Positions 1-8,706 of a DNA stretch of 64,000 bases are shown piece after piece (position 1 is the stretch's first letter; each line of letters begins with the position of its first letter). Source of the DNA: Humidesulfovibrio sp. (GTDB lineage: Bacteria; Desulfobacterota; Desulfovibrionia; Desulfovibrionales; Desulfovibrionaceae); the NCBI GenBank assembly GCA_031292175.1, contig JARLHQ010000019.1, positions 16,897 through 80,896 on the forward strand, given 5' to 3'. Below the pieces are notes generated by a model, which searched no databases, was not told the DNA's origin, and was given only the letters and a program-made list of their open reading frames with translations. The translations under genes were made by a program, and so were the position numbers.

Positions 1-419
1 AGATAGTCCGCGTAGACGACATCGGCTCCCTCGGCCAGGGCCTCCAGGCACAGGGGCAGGAAGTCCGGCAGCAGCTCATCGTCGGGGTCCAGGGTCAAAA
101 GGGCCTGCCCCCTGGCCTCCGCCAACCCGGCGTTGCGCACGGGGCCGGGCCTACCGGTGCGCGGCAGCGACAGGACGCGGTGTCCCGCCAGGGGCATGTC
201 GGCCAACAGGCCACGCGCCAGCTCAAGGGATCCGTCGCTGCTGGCGTCGTCGACAAAGATGATCTCAATGGTCCTGGTCTCCAGGTTCTGGTGCAGAATG
301 GACTGCAGACACCCGGCGAGATAGCGGCCGTAATTGTGGTTGGGGATGACGATGGAGACTTGGGGACTTCCGGTCCGATGGCAATCAGCGAGGCTGTCCC
401 CGGTCGCTTCGCAATGCAT
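1..419 (-). CDS. Family 2 glycosyltransferase, N-terminal part
   Basis: This is the first 139 codons of a GT-A fold sugar transferase that runs off the left edge of the window. The nucleotide-sugar binding strand VSIVIPNHNYGRYL lies at residues 21-34. VDDASSDGS follows at 56-64, and the metal-binding DxD region LDPDDELLP at 110-118. The ATG at 417-419 has a GGAGG about ten bases upstream. Family members build surface polysaccharide or glycosylate proteins from NDP-sugars in the cytoplasm. Flagellin glycosylation is possible given the motility genes further right, but nothing visible shows the acceptor. The C-terminal half, and so any second domain, is not seen. Confidence 0.85.
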   Translation of the reverse strand, partial: MHCEATGDSLADCHRTGSPQVSIVIPNHNYGRYLAGCLQSILHQNLETRTIEIIFVDDASSDGSLELARGLLADMPLAGHRVLSLPRTGRPGPVRNAGLAEARGQALLTLDPDDELLPDFLPLCLEALAEGADVVYADY

Positions 420-626
420 GATGGCCCGCCTCCCCAGCGTGTGCGCTTCGCCGCCGCGCGGCCGTTTTTGCCCGTGTCCGGGCTCTTCCTGGCGCTCCGG
501 CCCGAAGCTTGTCCTTGACGCCCGCCCCGTGCGCTGGGTAGCCTCAAGCGGAGACAGACCGGCGCGCACGCCGCGCCCACATCCGCAACCACCGGCCCCA
601 GGCCGTCAGATCAGAGGAGAGCCATT

Positions 627-800
627 ATGCGTTGCGCCTGCCTTTCGTGCGGCTACGTCTATTATCCCGAAAAGGGCGACCCGGAACGCGGCGTCGCGCC
701 CGGAACCGAGGCCCGCGACCTGCCGGCCGAATGGGCATGCCCCAAGTGCAAGGCCGACCAGGACGCCTTCGCCATGATGGAGGATGACCCGGAGGAATAA
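627..800 (+). CDS. Rubredoxin
   Basis: A 57-residue one-iron electron carrier. The metal site is CLSCGYVY (Cys5, Cys8) and CPKC (Cys38, Cys41), with the family spacing and the aromatic residues Tyr10, Tyr12, Tyr13 and Trp36. An extra Cys3 lies just before the first pair. The tail DDPEE is acidic. The ATG has AGAGGAGA directly upstream. In anaerobic sulfate reducers rubredoxin passes electrons from NADH or formate-linked donors to oxygen- and superoxide-reducing enzymes. Here it stands alone, convergent with the flagellar rod-like genes. A weak candidate -35 (TTGACG, 515-520) lies upstream, but its -10 is poor. The size matches the family. Confidence 0.9.
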   Translation: MRCACLSCGYVYYPEKGDPERGVAPGTEARDLPAEWACPKCKADQDAFAMMEDDPEE

Positions 801-850
801 GCCCGCGCAGGCTGACAGCCTTTAAGGACGCGAAACAGTCCGCGCCCGGG

Positions 851-1156
851 TCAGGCGATCATATTCAGCACGGTGCCGGTGGTCTCGTCCGCGGTGCGGA
901 TCATCGAGGCGTTGGCCGTATAGGCCTGATCGACCTGCATGAGGCCCACCATCTCGCGCGGCAGGTCCACTCCGCTTGAGTCCGCACGCGAAATGGACGC
1001 CACCTGCACGCCCTGCCCGCCGGGGCCATCGGAAAAATCGGCCCGCGCGGAGCGGAAGCCCTCGGTGCTGACATTGGCGATGTTGTTCGCCGTGGCCTGA
1101 AGCGAAACGTCCAGGGCCCCAAGGGCCTGCACACTGGCTGAGATGCCGTCGCTCAT
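851..1156 (-). CDS. Minimal flagellar basal-body rod/hook-like protein
   Basis: A 101-residue protein joining the two terminal helices typical of flagellar axial proteins, with almost no middle domain. The N-terminal part has NNIANVSTEGFRS at about residues 23-35. The C-terminal part has VGLMQVDQAYTANASM at about 71-86, the FlgC/FlgE-type coiled-coil end. Standard FlgC is about 140 residues. The ATG at 1154-1156 follows a GGAGG, so ten earlier in-frame codons are excluded. It follows the GTG-started gene at 1196-1588 in the same direction and probably shares its transcript. It may be a rod component or an accessory axial protein. Its exact place in the flagellum is not shown. Confidence 0.75.
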   Translation of the reverse strand: MSDGISASVQALGALDVSLQATANNIANVSTEGFRSARADFSDGPGGQGVQVASISRADSSGVDLPREMVGLMQVDQAYTANASMIRTADETTGTVLNMIA

Positions 1157-1195
1157 GCCTTGCCTCCCGCTTCCCGCGCCGCCCAAGCGGGCGGC

Positions 1196-1588
1196 CTACG
1201 CCGTGTAGTCCACAATGTGCCCGATATACTGCTGGTCCCTGTAAGGGGCGGTCGCCACGCTGGAGGCATCGGCCTGGTCTAGCTGGACGGCGGAAAAGTA
1301 CTCGCGGTTCAGATCCTGCGGCCCGCCCACCCCCGAGGCCGTCAACGGATGGAAATTCCAGGACTCCTCGTCCGTGGGCGAGGCGTTGGCCCGCGACAGA
1401 AAGCCCTGCCCCGCGGAATCGTACACCTTGCCTTGGGCGAGTTCGGAGACGTCGCTCGAGGACACGCGGACCGTGGACTTGCTGGGGTCGGAGTCCCGGT
1501 TGGCGTTGGCGATGTTTTCGGACGCGATCATGGCGTTCACATCCAGGGCCGTCACGGCCTGCACGCTCCAACCTTGATCGGTGCTCAC
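1196..1588 (-). CDS. Flagellar rod-like axial protein, divergent
   Basis: A 130-residue protein whose first 35 residues resemble the flagellar basal-body rod signature (VQAVTALDVNAMIASENIAN followed by ANRDSD). The rest has no family I recognise. Near its C-terminus the stretch GPQDLNREYFSAVQLDQAD faintly echoes the axial C-terminal helix. The GTG start at 1586-1588 is supported by a GGAGG-type site immediately upstream. It is followed after 39 bases by the 101-aa rod-like gene, which suggests a two-gene unit. The pair is detached from the fliC-fliD-fliS block at 17-20 kb. The flagellar assignment is an inference from the N-terminal motif. Confidence 0.6.
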   Translation of the reverse strand: MSTDQGWSVQAVTALDVNAMIASENIANANRDSDPSKSTVRVSSSDVSELAQGKVYDSAGQGFLSRANASPTDEESWNFHPLTASGVGGPQDLNREYFSAVQLDQADASSVATAPYRDQQYIGHIVDYTA

Positions 1589-1636
1589 AACTCCTCCGCG
1601 CCCCGCCGCCTGGCTTGGGGTCTTATAGAAGCAGCT

Positions 1637-2428
1637 TTACCCCTGTTTGGCGGGACTTTCAATAGACGCCTGCGCGGAATGTCCGTGGATGGACTCGAAG
1701 GACTCCACTTCGACCTTGAACCATGTGATGCGCGGGTGCTCAGAGAGGCCCTTGGCCGCGGAGCGCACCACATCCTCCACAAAGGCGGGGTTGGCGAAGG
1801 CCGCCTCGGTGACGAACTTCTCATCCTCGCGCTTGAGCAGGGTGTAAACCGGTGAGGAACCGGAGCTTTCGGCGATCTCGATCAGGTCCTCCAGCCACAG
1901 GAAGCCCTTGAACTTCGCCTGGATGCGCACGTTGGAACGCTGGCTGTGCGCGCCCTCGTCGCTGATGGCCTTGGAGCAGGGGCACACGGTCATCACCGGC
2001 ACATCCACGCCCAGGGTGAAGTCGAGCCGACCGTCCTCAAAGGCTCCGATGACAAAGCAGGGGTAGCCCATAAGGCCCTTGGCCTTGCTCATGGGCGAGG
2101 ACTGGCGCAGAAAGTACGGAAAATCGAAACGGGCATAGGCCCGGCGCGCCTCCAGGCGCACGGAGATATCCGAGAGCAGCTTTTCCAGCGACGCGCGCGA
2201 AAGCTCCTCCTCCCAGTCCTCCAGCGCCTCCACAAAACGGCTCATGTGCGTGCCCTTGAAGGCCGCGGGCAGGTCCACGGCCAAGTCCACACGGGCCACG
2301 GTGTGCTGCGTGCCGGACTGGCGGTCGCGCACCACCAGGGGCAGATGCAGATCCTTCACGCCCACGCGGTCGATGGGCATCTGCACCGGGGCCGGATGCT
2401 TCTGAACGTCTTCCATGGGCACGGCCAT
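1637..2428 (-). CDS. folE2: GTP cyclohydrolase FolE2 (type IB)
   Basis: A 263-residue enzyme that opens GTP to 7,8-dihydroneopterin triphosphate, the first step of tetrahydrofolate and some queuosine-type pathways. The hallmark metal-site motif CPCSKAIS...GAHSQR spans residues 149-164, with Cys149 and His161 as likely ligands. The length matches the COG1469 family. The start codon overlaps the stop of nikR (TAATG), so translation is probably coupled. Type IB enzymes accept several divalent metals instead of needing zinc. Placement directly behind a nickel-responsive regulator is therefore notable. No riboswitch or own promoter is visible upstream. Confidence 0.93.
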   Translation of the reverse strand: MAVPMEDVQKHPAPVQMPIDRVGVKDLHLPLVVRDRQSGTQHTVARVDLAVDLPAAFKGTHMSRFVEALEDWEEELSRASLEKLLSDISVRLEARRAYARFDFPYFLRQSSPMSKAKGLMGYPCFVIGAFEDGRLDFTLGVDVPVMTVCPCSKAISDEGAHSQRSNVRIQAKFKGFLWLEDLIEIAESSGSSPVYTLLKREDEKFVTEAAFANPAFVEDVVRSAAKGLSEHPRITWFKVEVESFESIHGHSAQASIESPAKQG

Positions 2429-2847
2429 TAATCAATCTCCTGTCCGGTGGTGGTGAGCACAAGGTGCCCGTGCTTCACGCCCTTGGTGGAGATGAGCTTC
2501 TGCCCAAGCCCCTTGATGATTTCAGCCGAGCCTTTGAGCACCAGCACCTCCAGGCAATTGTGGTGATCCAGGTGCACGTGCATGGTGGAGAGGATGACCT
2601 CATGGCTGTCGTGCTGCAGTTCGATCAATTTCTGGGCCAGCCCGCTGGCGTGGTGGTCGTAGACGAGGGTCAGGGTGCCCGCCACCTCGCCATCGGAGTT
2701 TTCCCACTGGCGCTGCACGAGCATGCTGCGGATGAGGTCGCGGATGGCCTCGGAGCGGGTCTGGTAGCTTTTTTCCTTGCAGAGCACGTCGAACTTGTCG
2801 AGCAGGTCGGAATCCAGCGACACGCCGAAGCGGATGGTCTCTCCCAT
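2428..2847 (-). CDS. nikR: Nickel-responsive repressor NikR
   Basis: A 139-residue regulator with an N-terminal ribbon-helix-helix DNA-binding domain (about 1-45, [14 protein letters not shown]) and a C-terminal ACT-like nickel-binding domain. Candidate nickel ligands are His79 or His82, His90, His92 and Cys98 in [12 protein letters not shown]. Classical NikR represses nickel uptake when nickel is abundant. No nickel transporter or hydrogenase gene lies in this window. It sits two bases after the methyltransferase gene and overlaps folE2. I found no convincing GTATGA-N16-TCATAC operator nearby, so its targets are probably elsewhere. Confidence 0.93.
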   Translation of the reverse strand: MGETIRFGVSLDSDLLDKFDVLCKEKSYQTRSEAIRDLIRSMLVQRQWENSDGEVAGTLTLVYDHHASGLAQKLIELQHDSHEVILSTMHVHLDHHNCLEVLVLKGSAEIIKGLGQKLISTKGVKHGHLVLTTTGQEID

Positions 2848-2849
2848 GA

Positions 2850-3602
2850 TCAGCCTTCCTTGTTGATGCGTGAGATGTCGTTGCCGCGCGTTATTTCGCG
2901 CAGGTGCACGGTCATGTTCTGCCCGCTCTGGGCCACCTTGGCCGTGAGCGGCGTTTCAACGCGCCAGCCCAGGCCGCGCAGGCGCTCGCAGGCCCCGGCG
3001 GAAACGGCCCGTTCCGGGTCGGCGATGAGCGCCCGGCCTCCCGGGGCCAGGGCGTGGTCCAAAAACGCGGCCACAGGCTCAAAAAATCTGCGTTCGTACA
3101 AGATGTCCGCGCCGAGAATGACCTCCGCGCCGCCAGCGGCCACGGCGGGCTTGCGCCAGTCCATTGCCGCAAAAAGCGGCGCGGGCGCAGCGGGGCCGAG
3201 GTTCGCCGCGGCGTTCCTGCGCGCGTAGACGAGCGCCTCCGGCTCGTAGTCGAAAGCCAGAACCCGGCCCCCGCAGGAGGCCGCCACCAGGGCGGGCAGC
3301 CCCAGGCCGCAGCCCGCGTCCAGGCACACGCGCCCGGCCACCAGTTCGGGTCGGGCCGCGACGGCCCGGGCCAGCAGCACGGCGGCGGGCCACAACTCAA
3401 CCCAGTAAGGCAGGCGCTCGTCCGCCTCCCAGCCGCCAGACGGCGCACCCTCGCCCATGGCCGCCCACAAGCTCTCCAGGTCCGCCGGACGCTCCAGCCG
3501 CCAGATGCGGCCCGCGACCTCAGCCGAGACGAATCCGGCGCAATCGCCCACCTGGGGCGCGTCCGTGGCGGACACGGGAACGGAAGGAATTATCGCGGAC
3601 AT
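2850..3602 (-). CDS. Class I SAM-dependent methyltransferase, METTL-type
   Basis: A 250-residue Rossmann-fold methyltransferase. The SAM-binding motif [11 protein letters not shown] lies at residues 94-103. The acidic ribose contact FDYEPEALV is at 117-125. [10 protein letters not shown] at 64-73 matches the PYWxxLWP signature of the protein-lysine methyltransferase 16 family (calmodulin or ETF-beta type). GADILYE at 164-170 is the post-II motif. The substrate is unknown. A protein lysine fits better than a small molecule because of the PYW motif. The ATG at 3600-3602 has AGGAG upstream; a longer Arg-rich reading frame further upstream crosses the gene's promoter and is rejected. It is the first gene of an operon with nikR and folE2. 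Confidence 0.8.
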   Translation of the reverse strand: MSAIIPSVPVSATDAPQVGDCAGFVSAEVAGRIWRLERPADLESLWAAMGEGAPSGGWEADERLPYWVELWPAAVLLARAVAARPELVAGRVCLDAGCGLGLPALVAASCGGRVLAFDYEPEALVYARRNAAANLGPAAPAPLFAAMDWRKPAVAAGGAEVILGADILYERRFFEPVAAFLDHALAPGGRALIADPERAVSAGACERLRGLGWRVETPLTAKVAQSGQNMTVHLREITRGNDISRINKEG

Positions 3603-3624
3603 GTGCGGCAGGCTCCTGGCGCGG

Positions 3625-3652
3625 GATATACCAAACTTGCATCTTCCGTCAA
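3625..3652 (-). promoter_or_regulatory. Sigma-70-like promoter for the methyltransferase-nikR-folE2 operon
   Basis: On the minus strand, TTGACG (complement of 3647-3652) is followed by a 16-base spacer and TATATC (complement of 3625-3630). It lies just upstream of the ATG at 3602 and in the only sizeable gap on that side. Confidence 0.5.
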
Positions 3653-3736
3653 CGATTCGTGGCACGATACGCAACAAACAGCAGATTGGACGCCGCACGC
3701 AAAGGCCCGTGGCGCTCCGCTGCGTGGTGCGGCGGG

Positions 3737-4606
3737 CTAGGAGTCGCCGCCGAAGCCGGAGTCGCTGCCGCCGCCGCCGAAGTCTCCCCCGCCGCCGGAA
3801 AAGCCGCCGTCTCCGCCGCCGAAACCGCCACCGCCAAAGCCGCCGCCACCGCCGCGACCCCGGAAGATGTTGGAGAGGATGCCGAGCAACAGGCCGATAA
3901 GGAAGGAGCCGCCCACGCCGGAGCCTGGGCCAGAGCCGCCCCGGGAGCCGGAGCGCATCCAAAGCAGGCCGAGGCCAAGAAACAGGGCCACGGCGATGAG
4001 CGCCAGGGTGAACGGGGGCGCGCCATCATCCGCCCTGGGCCGGGACGTGAGGGGCTCCTGGCCCGTGGCGTTGGCGTCGCCCGCCTGGGCGGGGGCCAAC
4101 GCCTGCTCCATGACCGCCACGGTTTCGGCAAGCCCCTGGGCATAGCGCCCGGCCCGGAAGTACGGCACGGTGACATCCCGCTGGATGCGCTTGCACACCA
4201 CGTCCGGGAGCTTGTCCTCCACGCCGCGTCCGACCTCGAAGCGCACCTTGGATTCCTTGCGCGCCACAAGGATGAGCACGCCGTTGTTCTTGTCCTTCTG
4301 CCCCACACCCCAGGCGCGGGCCACCTTGTTGGCGTAGCCCGCCGTGTCCTCGCCTTCCAGGGAGTCGATGGTCAGCACGACGATCTGGTTGCCCGTGGCT
4401 TCGGCGTAGCGCCGCAGCTCCGCGCCCAGCGCGTTCTTGTCCGCCGGGGGCAAAAGCCCGGCGTTGTCCACCACCCACTGGCTCTGGTTTGGCGGAACAT
4501 CAAGCGCCAGTCCCACGCCGGGCGCGCACGCCAGCAGGGCCAGCGCGGCCAGGAGAAGCGCGGGCAGCAGGGACTGGAGCGCCCCGGCGCGCAGGGCCCG
4601 GATCAC
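3737..4606 (-). CDS. TPM-domain membrane protein (YgcG type)
   Basis: A 289-residue envelope protein. An N-terminal signal of about 35 residues includes LLAC, so it may be lipid-anchored. The TPM domain (about 45-170, VVDNAGLLPPADKN and VLILVARKESKVRFEVG) faces the periplasm. One or two membrane segments lie near 198-245. The tail (about 255-289) is almost entirely glycine, aspartate and phenylalanine (GGGGFGGGGFGGG). The GTG start at 4604-4606 overlaps the TGA of lemA, showing coupling. LemA and TPM proteins are often adjacent, but their joint role is poorly defined; membrane protein quality control has been proposed. The glycine tail matches other YgcG proteins. Confidence 0.85.
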   Translation of the reverse strand: MIRALRAGALQSLLPALLLAALALLACAPGVGLALDVPPNQSQWVVDNAGLLPPADKNALGAELRRYAEATGNQIVVLTIDSLEGEDTAGYANKVARAWGVGQKDKNNGVLILVARKESKVRFEVGRGVEDKLPDVVCKRIQRDVTVPYFRAGRYAQGLAETVAVMEQALAPAQAGDANATGQEPLTSRPRADDGAPPFTLALIAVALFLGLGLLWMRSGSRGGSGPGSGVGGSFLIGLLLGILSNIFRGRGGGGGFGGGGFGGGDGGFSGGGGDFGGGGSDSGFGGDS

Positions 4607-5256
4607 TTCGCCTCACCGCCGGCGGGCGCGGCGGCCGGGGCCGCAGCGGGAGCCGTGGGCGCAAAGCTCACCTTGGGCGCGGTCTTGGCGGCTTCCTCGG
4701 CCTGGAACACCGAGCGCTCCTTCACGTGGGCCATGAGGGCGTTCACCAGGCTGCCGGGGAAGGTGCGGACCTGCACGTTCAGGACGGTCACAGCCTTGTT
4801 GTAGTTGTCACGCTCAATCTTGATGCGGTTCTCCGTGCCCTCAAGCTGGGCCATGAGGTCCGAGAAATGCGTGTCAGCCTTGAGGTTGGGATAGCGTTCG
4901 GAAACCATCATGAGCTTGCCCAGGGCGGCCGAGAGCTGGCCCTGCGCCTGGTTGAACTGCTTGAGTTTGTTCGGGTCGGAGAGCGTGCTGGCGTCGAGCT
5001 TGATCTGCGTGGCCGAGGCGCGCGCCGCGATGACGCCCTCAAGCGTCTCCTTCTCATGGCTCGCATAGCCCTTCACGGTCTCCACCAGGTTGGGGATCAG
5101 GTCCATGCGGCGCTGCAGGGCGGTGTTCACCTGTCCGATCATCTGTTCGCACACGGCGTCCTGGGTGATGATGGCGTTGGAGGAGCTGACCAGGGACATG
5201 CCGCCCAGGGCGAGCAAAGCGACAAGGACGATGCCGGCGATGGCAAGGGGTTTCAT
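4603..5256 (-). CDS. lemA: LemA family protein
   Basis: A 217-residue protein with one N-terminal membrane segment (about 3-23) and a long helical domain facing the periplasm. Typical LemA features are RRMDLIPNLVETVKGYASHE, then NQAQGQLSAALGKL and the SERYPNLKAD box. The last 30 residues are Ala/Pro-rich. The start is the second of two consecutive ATGs (5254-5256), six bases behind GTGAGG; the first (5259) is possible. It forms a two-gene unit with the overlapping TPM gene. Function in bacteria is not settled. Confidence 0.87.
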   Translation of the reverse strand: MKPLAIAGIVLVALLALGGMSLVSSSNAIITQDAVCEQMIGQVNTALQRRMDLIPNLVETVKGYASHEKETLEGVIAARASATQIKLDASTLSDPNKLKQFNQAQGQLSAALGKLMMVSERYPNLKADTHFSDLMAQLEGTENRIKIERDNYNKAVTVLNVQVRTFPGSLVNALMAHVKERSVFQAEEAAKTAPKVSFAPTAPAAAPAAAPAGGEAK

Positions 5257-5317
5257 CATAAGCCTCACGGATGTGGACAGGCGGGGGTGCGCCTGCGCGG
5301 GTTTTCAAAGCTGCGGG

Positions 5318-5347
5318 AGAATTGGCCACTCGGCCCCTTTCTGTCAA
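5318..5347 (-). promoter_or_regulatory. Candidate sigma-70 promoter of lemA
   Basis: On the minus strand there is TTGACA (complement of 5342-5347), 18 bases, then AATTCT (complement of 5318-5323). The -35 is perfect but the -10 weak. It lies about 60 bases before lemA in the divergent gap with gcvH. Confidence 0.4.
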
Positions 5348-5525
5348 GGCCGCCCATAAATGCCAGAACACTCTTCGGCACAAGGCGCGGCACTTAGGGT
5401 AAGCCTTTTTGCCAGCGCGAGAATTTTCGTCGGTCAGGGTACCTCAAATCAGGGTTTTCATTCGCGCCAGGGAATGGTATGAGGCTTCACCTCGTAAACA
5501 ACCTTCCTGAATGGAGGATATCCAG

Positions 5526-5906
5526 ATGATTCCGAATGAACTGAAGTACGCCAAAAGCCACGAATGGACCAAGATCGAAGGCGACGTCGCCACCGTGGGC
5601 ATCACCCACTTCGCCCAGGAGCAACTGGGCGACCTGACCTTCGTGGACCTGCCGAAGGCGGGCGCGACCGTCACCGCCGGGGCCGAGATGGGCTCGGTGG
5701 AGTCCGTGAAGGCCGCGAGCGAGCTGTATTCGCCTGTTTCCGGCACGGTGCTCGAGGTCAACGCCGCCCTGGAAGGCGCGCCCGAAGCCGTGAACCAGGA
5801 TCCCTACGGCGCTGGCTGGATGCTTAAGGTGAAGCTTTCCGCCGCCCCGGCGGATCTGCTGGACGCGGGCGCCTACGCCGAAGTGTGCGCCGCCGAAGCG
5901 CACTAA
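5526..5906 (+). CDS. gcvH: Glycine cleavage system H protein
   Basis: A 126-residue lipoyl carrier that shuttles the aminomethyl group between the P, T and L proteins of glycine cleavage in the cytoplasm. The lipoylated lysine is Lys62 in [12 protein letters not shown], preceded by the usual GDLTFVDLP strand. The ATG at 5526 is eight bases behind GGAGG; an upstream in-frame ATG at 5511 overlaps that site and is unlikely. It is the first gene of gcvH-gcvPA-gcvPB-lpd, ten bases before gcvPA. The length is normal. Confidence 0.96.
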   Translation: MIPNELKYAKSHEWTKIEGDVATVGITHFAQEQLGDLTFVDLPKAGATVTAGAEMGSVESVKAASELYSPVSGTVLEVNAALEGAPEAVNQDPYGAGWMLKVKLSAAPADLLDAGAYAEVCAAEAH

Positions 5907-5916
5907 GGAGCCGACA

Positions 5917-7254
5917 ATGCCCTACGTTCCCCATACCCCGGAGGACATCCGGAGGATGCTCGACGTCATCGGCGCGCCCAGCGTGGCGTCGCTGTTCGAC
6001 GAGATCGGCCCCGAGATGCGTCCCAAAAGCTTCGATCTGCCCGAGGGCAAAAGCGAAATGGACGTGCTGGCCCACATGGAGGCCCTGGCGGGCAAGAACG
6101 CCTGCGGACAGGTGAGCTTCCTGGGCGCCGGGTTCTACGACCACCATATCCCGGCCGCCGTGGACGCGCTCTCCATGCGCAGCGAGTTCTACACCGCCTA
6201 CACGCCGTATCAGCCCGAGGCCAGCCAGGGCACGCTCCAGGCCATCTTCGAGTACCAGACGGCCGTGACGCGGCTGACCGGCCTGCCCTACGCCAACGCC
6301 AGCGTGTACGACGGCGGCACCGCGCTCTTCGAGGCGGCCATGATGGCCGTGCGCCACACGGGCCGCCGCAAGCTCGTGGTCTGCGAGGCCGTGAGCCCCA
6401 TCTACCGCGTGATGCTGGGCTCCTACACCTCGAACCTGCACCTGGAGCTGGTCACCATCCCGCACAAGAACGGCGTCTGCGACCTAGCCGCCCTCACGGC
6501 CGCGCTCGACGCGGACACCGCCGCCGTCCTGGTGCAGAATCCCAACTTCTTCGGCACGCTCTCCGACTTCAGCGCGCTGTTCGAAGCCGCCCGCGCCGCC
6601 GGCGTGGTCTCGGTCATCTCCGTGTACCCGGTGCTGCAGTCGCTCTTGAAATCGCCCGGTGAAATGGGCGCGGACGTGGCCGTGGCCGAGGGCCAGAGCC
6701 TGGGCCTGCCCCTCTCCTTCGGCGGCCCGTACCTGGGCATCATGACCTGCAACAAGGCCCTGGTGCGCCAGATGCCCGGCCGCATGGTGGGCCGCACGGT
6801 GGACGGCGAAGGCCGCACCGGCTACGTGCTGACCTTGCAGGCGCGCGAGCAGCACATCCGCCGCCAGAAGGCCACGTCGAACATCTGCTCCAACCAGGCC
6901 CTGTGCGCCCTGCGCGCGCTGATGCACCTGTGCCTGCTGGGCCAGGAGGGCCTGACCCGCACCGCGGAAACCTGCGTCGAACGCGCCCACTACGCGGCCG
7001 AGCGCCTGACGGCCATCGACGGCGTCACGCTGCTCTCCGGTTCCGCGCCGTTCGGCAACGAGTTCGCCATCACCTTGCCGGTGAACGCCTTCCTGGCCAT
7101 CGACAAGCTCACCGCGCGCGGCCTTGTGCCGGGCTTCCCCCTGGGCCGCTACTACGCGGGCCTGGAGAACGCCCTGCTCGTGGCCTGCACCGAAAAGACC
7201 TCAATGGAACAGATCGGCATCTTCGCTGAAATGCTGCGGGGGACGCTCAAATGA
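5917..7254 (+). CDS. gcvPA: Glycine dehydrogenase (decarboxylating) subunit 1
   Basis: A 445-residue N-terminal half of the split P protein. It pairs with GcvPB to decarboxylate glycine and load the aminomethyl group on GcvH. Family features include the opening YVPHTPEDIRRML, ASVYDGGTALFEAAMM and QNPNFFGTL, and the conserved SNICSNQALCAL stretch. AAGGAG precedes the ATG. Its stop overlaps the ATG of gcvPB by four bases (ATGA), as expected for two subunits made in equal amounts. A split P protein is the common form in anaerobes and Gram-positive bacteria. Confidence 0.96.
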   Translation: MPYVPHTPEDIRRMLDVIGAPSVASLFDEIGPEMRPKSFDLPEGKSEMDVLAHMEALAGKNACGQVSFLGAGFYDHHIPAAVDALSMRSEFYTAYTPYQPEASQGTLQAIFEYQTAVTRLTGLPYANASVYDGGTALFEAAMMAVRHTGRRKLVVCEAVSPIYRVMLGSYTSNLHLELVTIPHKNGVCDLAALTAALDADTAAVLVQNPNFFGTLSDFSALFEAARAAGVVSVISVYPVLQSLLKSPGEMGADVAVAEGQSLGLPLSFGGPYLGIMTCNKALVRQMPGRMVGRTVDGEGRTGYVLTLQAREQHIRRQKATSNICSNQALCALRALMHLCLLGQEGLTRTAETCVERAHYAAERLTAIDGVTLLSGSAPFGNEFAITLPVNAFLAIDKLTARGLVPGFPLGRYYAGLENALLVACTEKTSMEQIGIFAEMLRGTLK

Positions 7255-8696
7255 ACACCGTCTTCAAAAAATCCACTCCGGGCCGCGAAGGCGTGTGGCC
7301 GGTGAAACCCGGCAAATCCGCCGCCGAGCTGCTGCCCGCGGGGCTCCTGCGCGGAAAGTCCGCGGACCTGCCCTCGCTTTCCGAACTCGACGTGGTGCGC
7401 CACTTCACCCAGCTCTCCAAGCGCAACTACGGCGTGGACGGGAACTTCTACCCGCTGGGCTCCTGCACCATGAAGTACAATCCCAAGTTCACCGAAACCG
7501 TGGCCGCCATGCCCGGTTTCACGCGGCTGCACCCGGTGCTGCCCCAGCTCAAGGGCGCGGGCCGGCTCTGCCAGGGCGCGCTTGAGGTGATGTACGAGAC
7601 CGAGCGTCTGTTGTGCGAACTCTGCGGCATGAAGGCCTTCACCCTGCACCCCATGGCGGGCGCGCACGGCGAGCTCACCGGCGTCATGATCATCGCCGCC
7701 TACCACAAGGACAAGGGCAACAAGAAGACCAAGATCATCGTGCCCGATTCCGCCCACGGCACCAACCCGGCCAGCGCGCACATCGCGGGCTTCGAGGTGG
7801 TGAACCTGCCCTCCAAGGACGGCATCGTGGACCCGGAGGAGCTGGCCAAGGTTCTGGACGACGACGTGGCGGGCATGATGATGACCTGCCCGAACACGCT
7901 GGGCCTGTTCGAGAAGAACCTGCCCAAGATCGTCGAGATGCTGCGCAGCGTGGACGCCCTGCTCTACTACGACGGCGCGAACCTGAACGCCATCATGGGC
8001 AAGATGCGCGTGGGCGACGCGGGCTTCGACGTTGTGCACCTGAACCTGCACAAGACCTTCGCCACGCCCCACGGCGGCGGCGGCCCGGGCTCCGGCCCGG
8101 TGGGCGTCTCCGAGAAGCTGGTGCCCTACCTGCCCGTCTCCCGCGTGGAGAAGCTGGAGGACGGCCAGTTCTACCTGAACTACGACTTCCCCAAGTCCAT
8201 CGGCTACGTGGCCCCGTTCTACGGCAACTTCGGCGTGGTGCTGAAGGCATACGCCTACATCCTGCGCCTGGGCGGGACCGGGCTCACCCGCGCCACGGAG
8301 AACGCCGTGCTCGCCGCCAACTACCTGCGCAAGCGCCTGGACAAGGTGCTTGAGGTGCCGTTTGACCGCGTGTGCATGCACGAGTTCGTGGCCAGCGCCT
8401 GCAACTTGAGCGAGTGCCACGTGCGCGCGCTGGACATCGCCAAGGCGCTCCTGGACAAGGGGTACCACGCTCCGACCATCTACTTCCCGCTCATCGTCAA
8501 GGAGGCGCTCATGTTCGAGCCCACCGAGACCGAGAGCCTGGACACCCTGGATCAGTTCGCCGACGACCTGATCGCCATCCTGGCGGAGGCGCAGAAGGAC
8601 CCGGCGTTTGTGACCGGCGCGCCGCGCACCCTGCCCGTGTCCCGCCTGGACGAGACCCGCGCCGCCCGCAACATGGAACTCACCGACGACCTCTAG
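7251..8696 (+). CDS. gcvPB: Glycine dehydrogenase (decarboxylating) subunit 2
   Basis: A 481-residue subunit carrying the pyridoxal phosphate site of the P protein. The Schiff-base lysine is Lys268 in NLHKTFATPHGGGGPG. The preceding VPDSAHGTNPASAH and DGANLNAI segments bind the cofactor and glycine. GSCTMKYNPK near residues 70-80 is also diagnostic. Translation is coupled to gcvPA through an ATGA overlap. It acts with GcvH and the Lpd encoded next. The T protein (aminomethyltransferase) is not in this cluster. Confidence 0.96.
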   Translation: MNTVFKKSTPGREGVWPVKPGKSAAELLPAGLLRGKSADLPSLSELDVVRHFTQLSKRNYGVDGNFYPLGSCTMKYNPKFTETVAAMPGFTRLHPVLPQLKGAGRLCQGALEVMYETERLLCELCGMKAFTLHPMAGAHGELTGVMIIAAYHKDKGNKKTKIIVPDSAHGTNPASAHIAGFEVVNLPSKDGIVDPEELAKVLDDDVAGMMMTCPNTLGLFEKNLPKIVEMLRSVDALLYYDGANLNAIMGKMRVGDAGFDVVHLNLHKTFATPHGGGGPGSGPVGVSEKLVPYLPVSRVEKLEDGQFYLNYDFPKSIGYVAPFYGNFGVVLKAYAYILRLGGTGLTRATENAVLAANYLRKRLDKVLEVPFDRVCMHEFVASACNLSECHVRALDIAKALLDKGYHAPTIYFPLIVKEALMFEPTETESLDTLDQFADDLIAILAEAQKDPAFVTGAPRTLPVSRLDETRAARNMELTDDL

Positions 8697-8706
8697 AAGG
8701 AAGGGC

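Noticed and set aside
2850..3962. An N-terminally extended, Arg-rich start for the methyltransferase
   Set aside because: The extra 120 residues are antisense to the glycine tail of the TPM protein and cross the promoter; the internal ATG at 3602 has a ribosome site.
5470..5500. GTATGA near 5477 as a NikR operator
   Set aside because: The second half-site TCATAC is not found 16 bases away, and it is far from nikR.
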